Positions 1-5,367 of a DNA stretch of 6,460 bases are shown here, one piece after another. A program made the translations under genes and the position numbers. Each line of letters opens with the position of its first letter. Position 1 is the first letter of the stretch. Under the pieces are notes generated by a model. That model made no database searches, was not told the DNA's origin, and saw only the letters and a list, made by a program, of their open reading frames with translations. The stretch is from an uncultured Pseudomonadota bacterium (GTDB lineage Bacteria > Pseudomonadota > Gammaproteobacteria > Burkholderiales > Casimicrobiaceae), in contig CALFEY010000083.1 in the NCBI GenBank assembly GCA_937958295.1, positions 1 to 6,460 on the forward strand, given 5' to 3'.

Positions 1-654
1 TTGCCGGCGGCGGTCGGCGTTGCTGGCCTTGCCGTCGACGAAATCGTCGGCGCTGCGGTTGCCCGGCCCATTGGGATTGGTGTCCTGTCCCCACAGTAGG
101 AACTCGATGGCGTGCCAGCCGGTGGCGACGTTCTCCTCGCCGCCGCGCTCGTTCTGGGCGGACAGCGAGCGCTTGGTGATCGCGAACTTGCGGTTGCCGA
201 TGAGGCCCGAATCGGGCTTGCCCGCGATCCCGTCGACGAATGATTCGTCCATGGGCCAAGCATTGATGCGACCCTCGGGCCCCTTGTCGTCGTCGATGGG
301 GCCGCCGGAGAAGCGGAACGCTTCGGTCTGGCCGTACCACTCCCGTGCCGCGAGCCACGCCTTGCGCGCGGCATCGAGGCGCGGGGTGTCTGGCGCGGCG
401 ACAAATGCGCGCACGGCCTCCTGCAGGTCGCGGGCCGCCGCAAGCGCGTCGCTGTAGCTCGCGTGGACCAGCACGGCATAGTGCGCGACGACGGCCGTGC
501 GCAGGTCGGCCGCACCGGGGACCGGCGCCCGCGCAGCGGGGTTGACGAGCGTTGGCGTGGCGGACTTGGCCGGAGCCTGCGCGGCGGCGGTCGCGAGAAA
601 CGAGGCGGCGAGGCACGCGGCGACGAGGCCGCGGACGAAGAAGCGCGGAAGCAC
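1..654 (-). CDS. Imelysin-family secreted iron-regulated protein (partial, C-terminus off window)
   Basis: The 218 visible residues are the N-terminal half of an imelysin (peptidase M75-like, IrpA/ICMP) protein. These are periplasmic or surface proteins tied to iron or heme uptake. Residues 1-25 form a signal peptide (FFVRG, then an Ala/Leu-rich core, probable cleavage after ATAAA at 21-25). Family signatures follow in order: ARKAWLAAREWYGQTEAFRF at 96-115, GPEGRINAWPMDE at 125-137, and NVATGWHAIEFLLWGQD at 175-191. The last contains the hallmark GxHxxE motif (G179, H181, E184). No ATG lies in frame upstream before a stop, so GTG at 654 is the best start. It has no clear Shine-Dalgarno sequence, and an upstream CTG cannot be excluded. 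A Fur box sits about 46 bp upstream, so iron repression is likely. The reading frame is open to the window edge. Protease activity of the family is doubtful; a metal or heme-linked role is more likely. Family call is firm, substrate unknown. Confidence 0.93.
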   Translation of the reverse strand, partial: MLPRFFVRGLVAACLAASFLATAAAQAPAKSATPTLVNPAARAPVPGAADLRTAVVAHYAVLVHASYSDALAAARDLQEAVRAFVAAPDTPRLDAARKAWLAAREWYGQTEAFRFSGGPIDDDKGPEGRINAWPMDESFVDGIAGKPDSGLIGNRKFAITKRSLSAQNERGGEENVATGWHAIEFLLWGQDTNPNGPGNRSADDFVDGKASNADRRRQ

Positions 655-699
655 GGGCAGCTGGTCGGCGCGGGCTCGATGCGCCCGGCGCTTAAAGGT

Positions 700-714
700 T
701 GATAATGATTCTCA
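700..714 (-). promoter_or_regulatory. Fur box upstream of the imelysin gene
   Basis: TGATAATGATTCTCA (plus strand) matches the 7-1-7 Fur consensus TGATAATnATTATCA at all but one informative position. The longer 19-bp classical box starting at 701 matches at 15 positions. It stands out as an AT-rich patch in very GC-rich DNA. It lies about 46 bp before the GTG start of the imelysin gene on the minus strand, where a promoter would be expected. The flanking gene on the other side ends here, so the imelysin gene is the only plausible target. Inferred role: Fe(II)-Fur repression, released under iron limitation. Confidence 0.85.
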
Positions 715-743
715 TTCTATATCGTGCCGCGTGCCGTGGCTAC

Positions 744-763
744 CCGGCCTCCCCCGAGGCCGG
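744..763 (-). terminator. GC-rich hairpin after the methyltransferase gene (possible terminator)
   Basis: CCGGCCTC-CCCC-GAGGCCGG is a perfect 8-bp stem with a 4-base loop, about 60 bases after the methyltransferase stop codon and before the Fur-controlled promoter. It could end methyltransferase transcription and insulate the imelysin promoter. There is no T tract after it on the minus strand, so it is not a textbook intrinsic terminator. The rest of the 655-822 gap holds only this hairpin and the Fur box. Confidence 0.4.
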
Positions 764-822
764 TCGAGGTCGGGTGCCACATGGCGGCGCTGCGCCTGCG
801 GGCGAGTGGCGTCGCGCCGTGC

Positions 823-2073
823 TCAGCAGTACGCCGGCAGGCCGAACAGCGGCACGGCCCAGGCGGCGAGCCAGGCGAACTGCGGGACGGTGCGCGGCCG
901 CTCCGTGGCCCACACGATGCCGCCCACCGCGGCGGTCTGAAGGACGAGATACAGCCCCATCGCCTGAACAGTGCTCCACGTGCCCTGCGGCACGAGCGTG
1001 TCGAGGAGGAGGCCCTCCAGCACGACGGCCGCCGCGTAAGCGGCCGCGACGTACTGCCACAGCGGCCTGCGCTCGGGGCGCGCTGCGGAGGGCGCGCGCG
1101 CGGGAGCGTAGAGCCGATCGAGGCGCTGCCGCGCGGGGGCGCGGACACGGGTACGCAACCACTCGTCCGTCTTGCGGGCCATGCGCGTGGCGAACCGCCG
1201 GTAGGGATGGAGCGACAGCGCATGCGCGAGGGCTCGATGCCCGCTCACGACGCCGGCCACGCGGGCGTGGTTGCCCGGCAGAGCGGCGGCAGCGGGGGTA
1301 GTCGCCGCCGTGAACGGCGCGGCCCGGAATCCCATCGTGAGGTTGCCGCCGTCGGCGGCCAAGGTCGTCGCGGCGGTTGTCAGGCCCACCCGCGCCCCGA
1401 GCCGACCGAGGGTGGCCGCATTGAAGTTGAAAAGATGCGCCTCGTGGAAGCTGCTGGCCGGCCACTGACAGGTGGCCTCGACATTGGGGACCTCCACGAC
1501 GAGCACGCCGCCGGGGCGCAGGGCCTCGCGCAACTGCCGCAGCACGGCGCCGGGGTCTTCCGTGTGCTCGAGCACGTGCCAGATCGTGATGAGGTCGTAG
1601 CTTTCAGGCTGCAGGGCGATGTCACCGATGAAGCCGACCTCGATGTCGAGGTCGTACTCGGCCGCGGCGTAGGTCGCGTAGCCCCGATTGGGCTCGACAC
1701 CGCGCACCGTATGGCCGAGGCTCGCGAGGAGATAGGCGAACTCGCCGCCGCCGCTGCCCACGTCGAGGATGCGCAGGCCGGGACGCAGGAACGGCCGGAT
1801 CTTGTCGAGCCGCGACAAGGCCACGCGGCCCGCTCGCAGCACGTGCTTGGGGCGGGGGGCATAGGTGCCCTTGTACTCGAGCCGGTAGGCGTCGGTGTAG
1901 AAGCGGCGCGGGTCGTGGGGCCGCGGATCGGACCAGACGAGGCCGCAGCCGGTACACGCGACGGTGCGCAGGTAAGCCCCGCTGCGGCTGCGCTCGGACA
2001 GGACGGTGGCGGCGGCGGCACCGCAGAGGTTGCAGGGGAGGTCGGGGGTGATCTCGTGACAGGCGTGGGACAT
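823..2073 (-). CDS. SAM-dependent methyltransferase with N-terminal zinc ribbon and hydrophobic C-terminal tail
   Basis: A 416-residue protein. An N-terminal CxxC...CxxC module (C14, C17, C40, C43) resembles the zinc-binding domain found ahead of class I methyltransferases. A Rossmann-fold methyltransferase core follows: SAM-binding motif ILDVGSGGGEF at 102-112, then VEPN at 126-129, WHVLEHTEDP at 165-174, and LRPGGVLVVEVPN at 185-197. This is the Methyltransf_23 style common in glycan and O-antigen modification. After a basic linker (about 290-337), residues 341-414 are hydrophobic and could form two or three membrane segments (about 341-361, 367-388, 397-414), ending in GLPAYC. That tail is unusual for this family and could anchor the enzyme to the inner membrane. 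ATG at 2073 was chosen; an in-frame TTG at 2115 would add 14 unconserved-looking residues. The gene follows ALAS on the same strand after a 111-base gap, so co-transcription is possible. The substrate is unknown. Confidence 0.85.
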   Translation of the reverse strand: MSHACHEITPDLPCNLCGAAAATVLSERSRSGAYLRTVACTGCGLVWSDPRPHDPRRFYTDAYRLEYKGTYAPRPKHVLRAGRVALSRLDKIRPFLRPGLRILDVGSGGGEFAYLLASLGHTVRGVEPNRGYATYAAAEYDLDIEVGFIGDIALQPESYDLITIWHVLEHTEDPGAVLRQLREALRPGGVLVVEVPNVEATCQWPASSFHEAHLFNFNAATLGRLGARVGLTTAATTLAADGGNLTMGFRAAPFTAATTPAAAALPGNHARVAGVVSGHRALAHALSLHPYRRFATRMARKTDEWLRTRVRAPARQRLDRLYAPARAPSAARPERRPLWQYVAAAYAAAVVLEGLLLDTLVPQGTWSTVQAMGLYLVLQTAAVGGIVWATERPRTVPQFAWLAAWAVPLFGLPAYC

Positions 2074-2158
2074 GCGGGCGAACGCGGGCCGTGAGGGGGA
2101 GGCGCCCCGAGGCAAACCCTAGGGCAACACGCCGAATACTACTTCACCCGCTTGCAAA

Positions 2159-2197
2159 CCGCGCCGCGACCTCTGCGCTTGACCTCAAGCGGCGCGG
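2159..2197 (-). repeat. Overlapping inverted repeats across the ALAS stop codon
   Basis: CCGCGCCGC (2159-2167) and GCGGCGCGG (2189-2197) are a perfect 9-bp inverted repeat with a 21-base spacer. Inside it is a second, tighter one, CGCTTGA-CC-TCAAGCG (2176-2191). The two share bases 2189-2191, so they exclude each other as full stems. The ALAS stop codon (2187-2185) lies within the inner stem. It may act as a terminator, attenuator or 3' stabilising hairpin between ALAS and the methyltransferase. No T tract follows. The rest of the 2074-2184 gap shows nothing else recognisable. Confidence 0.4.
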
Positions 2198-3405
2198 GGC
2201 AGCTCCAGGCGCCGCCAGACGTGGCGCATCGCGGCGACCAACGCGTCCATCAGCGCGTCGTCGTGGAACGGCGAGGGCGTGAAGCGCAGCCGCTCGGTGC
2301 CGATGGGCACCGTCGGATAGTTGATGGGCTGCACGTAGATGCCGTGATCGAACAGCAGCGCATCGGACAGGGTCTTGCACAGGACTGCATCGCCCACGTG
2401 CACCGGCACGATATGCGTGGCTGATGGCATCACGGGCAGGCCCGCCGCCGCAAGCGAGGCCTTGAGGCGGTCGGCCCGGTTGGCGAGCCGCTCGCGCAGG
2501 TGCGGACACGCCCTGACGAGGCGCACGCTCTCCAGAGCCGCCGCCGCGATCGACGGCGCGATCGAGGTGGTGAAGATGAAGCCCGCGGCCGACAGCCGAA
2601 TCGCGTCCATCGCGGCCGCGGGGCCGGTGACGTAGCCCCCCATCGTGCCGAAGGCCTTGGCCAGGGTGCCTTCGATGAAATCCACCCGGTGCATGACGCC
2701 GTCGCGCTCGGCCACGCCGCCGCCGTGCGTTCCGTATAGACCCACGCCGTGCACCTCGTCGAGGTACGTCATCGCGTGGTGTGCGTCCGCGAGATCGCAG
2801 ATCGCGCCGATGGGGCTTACGTCGCCGTCCATGGAATAGACGCTCTCGAAGGCGATGAGCTTGGGCGTGCCGGACGGGGTCTCGCGCAGGAGCGACTCGA
2901 GGTGCTGCAGGTCGTTGTGACGAAAGACGCGTACATCGCAGCGGGAGCGGCGAATGCCCTCGATCATCGACGCATGGTTGCGGGCGTCGGAGAAGATGCG
3001 CAGGTTGGGAAACAACCGCGGCAGGGTGGCGAGCGTGGCATCGTTGGATACGTAGCCGGACGTGAACAGGAGCGCCGCCTCCTTGCCGTGCAATTGGGCG
3101 AGCTCGCGCTCCAGGTCCACGTGATAGGACGTGGTGCCGGAGATGTTGCGGGTTCCGCCGGTGCCGGCGCCCACTTCGTCGATGGCGGCATGGGCGGCGG
3201 CCAGCACGTCGGGATGCTGGCCCTGGCCGAGATAATCATTGGAGCACCACACCACGATGTCGCGATGGCTGCCGTCGGGCAGACGCAGCCGCGCGTGGGG
3301 GAAGCGGCCCCGGCTGCGCTTGATATCGGCAAAGACCCGGTAACGGCCTTCGTTGCGGATGCTGGAGACGGCCTGCTCGAAGACGCGGAGATCCTGGGGT
3401 GTCAT
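2185..3405 (-). CDS. hemA: 5-aminolevulinate synthase (ALAS, C4/Shemin pathway)
   Basis: A 406-residue PLP enzyme of the alpha-oxoamine synthase family that condenses glycine with succinyl-CoA to give 5-aminolevulinate, CoA and CO2. It is the cytosolic entry point to heme synthesis. The length fits bacterial ALAS (about 400-407). ALAS rather than 2-amino-3-ketobutyrate CoA ligase or BioF is indicated by GAGTGGTRNISGT at 79-91, with T85 and N87 at the succinyl-CoA-selective positions. Further support is SDARNHASMIEG at 139-150, DEVHG at 216-220, EGTLAKAFGTMGGY at 245-258 with PLP lysine K250, and INYPTVPIGTERLRFTPSP at 361-379 with R374. R21, N56, S139, H144, D216 and H219 also match known active-site positions. 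The start is ATG 3405, giving the normal family N-terminus; a longer in-frame extension to 3585 looks non-coding. A short AGGT lies just before the start. It is divergent from hemB and has its own sigma70-like promoter. ALAS is uncommon outside alphaproteobacteria. The symbol hemA here means ALAS, not glutamyl-tRNA reductase. Confidence 0.96.
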   Translation of the reverse strand: MTPQDLRVFEQAVSSIRNEGRYRVFADIKRSRGRFPHARLRLPDGSHRDIVVWCSNDYLGQGQHPDVLAAAHAAIDEVGAGTGGTRNISGTTSYHVDLERELAQLHGKEAALLFTSGYVSNDATLATLPRLFPNLRIFSDARNHASMIEGIRRSRCDVRVFRHNDLQHLESLLRETPSGTPKLIAFESVYSMDGDVSPIGAICDLADAHHAMTYLDEVHGVGLYGTHGGGVAERDGVMHRVDFIEGTLAKAFGTMGGYVTGPAAAMDAIRLSAAGFIFTTSIAPSIAAAALESVRLVRACPHLRERLANRADRLKASLAAAGLPVMPSATHIVPVHVGDAVLCKTLSDALLFDHGIYVQPINYPTVPIGTERLRFTPSPFHDDALMDALVAAMRHVWRRLELPRAA

Positions 3406-3486
3406 GGGACCTGATCGGGAGAATTGATCGTGCGTTCGCGCCAGCCGCGGAAGGGGCAGTGCATGCTGCGCGGTAAGCGTGAGGAT

Positions 3487-3516
3487 ACGATACTGCGCGT
3501 GGGCGGAATGTGTCAA
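3487..3516 (-). promoter_or_regulatory. Sigma70-type promoter for the ALAS gene
   Basis: On the minus strand a perfect -35 hexamer TTGACA (3516-3511) is followed after 18 bases by TATCGT (3492-3487), a 4/6 match to the -10 consensus. Transcription would start near 3480, leaving a leader of about 75 bases before the ALAS ATG. The leader contains a weak CCGCG/CGCGG inverted repeat (3445-3449 and 3469-3473) of unclear meaning. No recognisable riboswitch was seen. Confidence 0.6.
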
Positions 3517-3535
3517 TACATACGCACACGCTCTA

Positions 3536-3553
3536 TGTAACAAATGTATTACA
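3536..3553. promoter_or_regulatory. 18-bp imperfect palindrome in the ALAS-hemB divergent region (candidate operator)
   Basis: TGTAACAAATGTATTACA is an inverted repeat of half-sites TGTAACAAA and TGTAATACA (7 of 9 positions agree, with TGTAA/TTACA perfect at the ends). It sits in the AT-rich centre of the 178-bp gap between the divergent ALAS and hemB genes, about 30 bp before the hemB ATG. It overlaps the probable hemB promoter (TATTAC at 3547-3552 is a weak -10 candidate) and lies upstream of the ALAS -35. A dimeric regulator bound here could control both heme genes. It does not match Fur, FNR or CRP consensus, and I cannot name the regulator. Confidence 0.45.
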
Positions 3554-3583
3554 CTGGGCCGGCCCCGAAGGAGAGTGAGGATC

Positions 3584-4588
3584 ATGCTGACAACGCCCCT
3601 GGGCAGTTACCCGGCCGTGCGGCCACGTCGTTTGCGAGCGAGCCCGTGGACGCGAACGCTGGTGCGCGAACATGCGCTTACCCCGAACGACCTGATCTGG
3701 GCGATCATCGTCCATGACGGGAAGGACGTGCGCATCCCGGTGCCGTCCATGCCGGGGGTGGCGCGGATGAATGTCGCCGAGGCGGCGCGCGCAGCCGTGC
3801 TGGCGCGGACCCTGGGCATTCCCGCCGTCGCCGTGTTTCCGCACGTGGCCGCCGCGCGCAAGGATCGCGTGGGAACCGAGGCGACGAACCCGCAGGGCAT
3901 CGTCTGCACCGCGGTGCGCGCGATGAAGGAGGCCGCACCTGAGGTGGGCGTGATGGTCGACGTGGCGCTCGACCCGTTCACGGACCACGGTCACGACGGC
4001 GTGCTCGAGGGGGACCGCATCGTCAACGACGTGACGGTGGCGCGCCTGGTGGAGCAGGCCGTCGTGCAAGCCGAGGCGGGGGCCGATATCGTCGCGCCCT
4101 CGGACATGATGGACGGCCGGGTGGGCGCCATCCGCGCTGCGCTCGAGCGTGCCGGCAAGCAGGACACGCTCATCATGAGCTACGCCGCGAAGTACGCCTC
4201 GGCCTTCTACGGCCCGTATCGGGACGCGATCGGCTCCGCGGCAGCGTTGCGCGGCGACAAGAAGACCTACCAGATGGACCCCGCGAATGGGGACGAGGCA
4301 TTGCACGAGGTCGCCCTCGACCTCGCCGAAGGCGCGGACATGGTGATGGTGAAGCCGGGCCTCGCCTACCTCGACATCGTTCACCGCGTGAAGCAGGCGT
4401 TTCGTCGTCCCACTTTCGTGTACCAGGTGTCGGGCGAGTACGCGATGATCAAGGCCGCCGCGGCGCAAGGCTGGCTCGACGAGGATCGCGCGATCCTCGA
4501 AACGCTCACCGCATTCAAGCGGGCCGGGGCCGACGGCGTGGTCACGTACTTCGCCCCTCGCGCCGTGGAGCTCTTGCAGGCCGCATGA
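3584..4588 (+). CDS. hemB: Porphobilinogen synthase (5-aminolevulinate dehydratase), zinc-independent type
   Basis: A 334-residue enzyme that joins two 5-aminolevulinate molecules into porphobilinogen, the step after ALAS. The length is normal for the family. The two active-site lysines are visible: K203 in MSYAAKYASAFYGPYR (198-213) and Schiff-base K257 in ADMVMVKPGLAYLDI (251-265). The metal loop DVALDPFTDHGHDG (126-139) has A128, D130 and D138 where E. coli has three zinc-binding cysteines, so this is the aspartate-rich, Mg/K-dependent type. YQMDPANGDEAL at 229-240 carries the usual allosteric-Mg region. ATG 3584 fits the family N-terminus and has AAGGAG at 3568-3573 (10-base spacing) plus GAGG at 3577-3580; an upstream in-frame extension to 3479 crosses the promoter region and is rejected. 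Details such as LRGDKKTYQMDP and MSYAAKYAS look alphaproteobacterial. It is divergent from ALAS and convergent with the 4685-5194 gene. Confidence 0.97.
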   Translation: MLTTPLGSYPAVRPRRLRASPWTRTLVREHALTPNDLIWAIIVHDGKDVRIPVPSMPGVARMNVAEAARAAVLARTLGIPAVAVFPHVAAARKDRVGTEATNPQGIVCTAVRAMKEAAPEVGVMVDVALDPFTDHGHDGVLEGDRIVNDVTVARLVEQAVVQAEAGADIVAPSDMMDGRVGAIRAALERAGKQDTLIMSYAAKYASAFYGPYRDAIGSAAALRGDKKTYQMDPANGDEALHEVALDLAEGADMVMVKPGLAYLDIVHRVKQAFRRPTFVYQVSGEYAMIKAAAAQGWLDEDRAILETLTAFKRAGADGVVTYFAPRAVELLQAA

Positions 4589-4620
4589 GGCGGTGGCGCG
4601 TGGCCCGCAGGCGGCAGATG

Positions 4621-4662
4621 CGACAAGGCGGCCGGCCGCGCCTGCGGCCAACCGCCCTGTCG
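4621..4662. terminator. Long imperfect hairpin between convergent genes (probable bidirectional terminator)
   Basis: The arms pair symmetrically: CGACA (4621-4625) with TGTCG (4658-4662), GGCGG (4627-4631) with CCGCC (4652-4656), and GGCCGC (4634-4639) with GCGGCC (4644-4649). Two small mismatched steps separate them, and the loop is GCCT. That gives 16 base pairs in 42 bases. It lies in the 96-bp gap between the hemB stop and the stop of the convergent gene, where a shared terminator is expected. Neither side has a clear T tract, so it may instead be a 3'-end stabilising element or one copy of a genomic repeat. Confidence 0.6.
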
Positions 4663-4684
4663 TGAGGCGCGACTCCAGCGCGGC

Positions 4685-5194
4685 TTAGTTCACACCGAGC
4701 GCCGACTTCGTGGCGCTGTCGAGCATGCCGGTTTGCGCCAGTCCCTTGTCGGCCTGGAACTTGCGGATCGCCGCTTCGGTATTGGGTCCGGCGATGCCGT
4801 CCGGTGTGCCCGCGCTGTAGCCCTGGCTGTTCAGCGCCGCCTGCGCGCTCATCACCGAGCTGTCACCGTTGCGGTACGCGGTATTCGTCGAGCCATCCGT
4901 CGTGGTGCGGGTGCCGTCGGACATCGTGGTGCGGTCCGACGGCGTCGGGTTCACCCTGCCATTGGCGTCGGTGCCTTGATGGCCCACGACACCGCCGATG
5001 CCGGCGCCCACCACGGCACCCACCGGTCCGCCCACCACCGCGCCCGCAACGGCACCCGTGGTGGCGCCGATGGCCGTGGCCTTCTGCTTGCCGGTCATCG
5101 GCTCGGTCGTGTTGTTATCCGCCGCATACGCGGCCGACATGGACAGGGCGAGCGCCACGGCGCCGGCGACTTGCGTGATCTTCGAGAGCTTCAT
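4685..5194 (-). CDS. Secreted glycine-zipper, peptidoglycan-binding domain protein
   Basis: A 169-residue exported protein of unknown precise role. Residues 1-24 are a clear Sec signal peptide (MKLSK start, Ala/Leu/Val core, cleavage after AYA before ADNN). Residues 41-71 form a glycine zipper with repeated GxxxG spacing (GATTGAVAGAVVGGPVGAVV and on), of the kind that packs as a helical hairpin in membranes. A Thr/Ser/Asp/Gly-rich, probably disordered linker covers 72-112. Residues about 113-167 match a PG_binding_1 fold (SAQAALNSQGYSAGTPDGIA, then NTEAAIRKFQADKGL and TGMLDSATKSAL). It probably sits in the periplasm or outer membrane and touches peptidoglycan. The start is well supported: ATG 5194 follows GGAGG (plus-strand CCTCC at 5201-5205) with a 6-base spacing. 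It is single, flanked by convergent hemB and the divergent Rid gene. It is not an enzyme by any motif I can see; a stress-related envelope role is only a guess. Confidence 0.88.
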   Translation of the reverse strand: MKLSKITQVAGAVALALSMSAAYAADNNTTEPMTGKQKATAIGATTGAVAGAVVGGPVGAVVGAGIGGVVGHQGTDANGRVNPTPSDRTTMSDGTRTTTDGSTNTAYRNGDSSVMSAQAALNSQGYSAGTPDGIAGPNTEAAIRKFQADKGLAQTGMLDSATKSALGVN

Positions 5195-5223
5195 GGGGTG
5201 CCTCCGTTATCGGTTGAAGAGAG

Positions 5224-5245
5224 AGCGAATCGTTCTCCATTCGCT
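5224..5245. promoter_or_regulatory. 7-bp inverted repeat upstream of the glycine-zipper gene
   Basis: AGCGAAT (5224-5230) and ATTCGCT (5239-5245) are perfect inverted halves with an 8-base spacer. The element begins 30 bases before the ATG at 5194, in its probable promoter or leader. It could be an operator for a dimeric regulator or an mRNA leader hairpin. I recognise no regulator for it. Confidence 0.35.
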
Positions 5246-5324
5246 GCATGCAAGTGTGCTCGTCACCGCCGCCGCTCGAATCCGGCAGAAGGGCGAAAGT
5301 GATGTGGGAGCTGGGCGTGCGCCG

Positions 5325-5345
5325 GCGTCGGACCGCCACCGACGC
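5325..5345. promoter_or_regulatory. Inverted repeat overlapping the -35 region of the Rid gene
   Basis: GCGTCGG and CCGACGC are perfect 7-bp inverted halves with a 7-base spacer. The element covers the place where the -35 hexamer of the Rid promoter should be (about 5330-5336), where no good -35 sequence is visible. A regulator bound here could activate or block the promoter. In GC-rich DNA such repeats also arise by chance. Confidence 0.35.
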
Positions 5346-5353
5346 GCGTCGCG

Positions 5354-5359
5354 TAGAAT
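5354..5359 (+). promoter_or_regulatory. -10 element of the Rid gene, implying a leaderless transcript
   Basis: TAGAAT is a 5/6 match to TATAAT and ends only eight bases before the ATG at 5368. A normal start site 6-8 bases after the -10 would fall on or next to the ATG, leaving no room for a Shine-Dalgarno sequence, and none is seen. This suggests leaderless or nearly leaderless mRNA. The -35 is weak. Confidence 0.5.
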
Positions 5360-5367
5360 TCGCGCGC

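Noticed and set aside
724..2094. A 456-codon open frame on the plus strand
   Set aside because: It lies antisense to the methyltransferase gene, has no family motif, and reads as low-complexity Arg/Gly/Ala sequence typical of shadow frames in GC-rich DNA.
2484..2507. Cys-Pro dipeptide (residues 300-301) in ALAS as a heme regulatory motif
   Set aside because: A single CP in a surface-type helix region is not enough to claim heme binding, and its surroundings do not resemble a known heme regulatory motif.
2185..3405. 2-amino-3-ketobutyrate CoA ligase or BioF instead of ALAS
   Set aside because: The GGTRNISGT motif with T85 and N87, the TLAKAFG lysine motif and the INYPTVPIGTERLRFTPSP segment are specific to ALAS among alpha-oxoamine synthases.
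3445..3473. Possible regulatory hairpin or riboswitch in the ALAS leader
   Set aside because: Only a 5-bp CCGCG/CGCGG stem with weak inner pairing is visible, and the leader matches no riboswitch class I know.
3406..3585. A 60-residue N-terminal extension of ALAS up to 3585
   Set aside because: It would cover the ALAS promoter, the palindrome and the hemB start. Known ALAS proteins begin near MTPQD at 3405, and the extension is not a recognisable targeting or regulatory domain.
3533..4651. A 372-codon open frame on the minus strand
   Set aside because: It is antisense to hemB, is His/Arg/Val-rich with no motif, and crosses the hemB promoter and the convergent hairpin.
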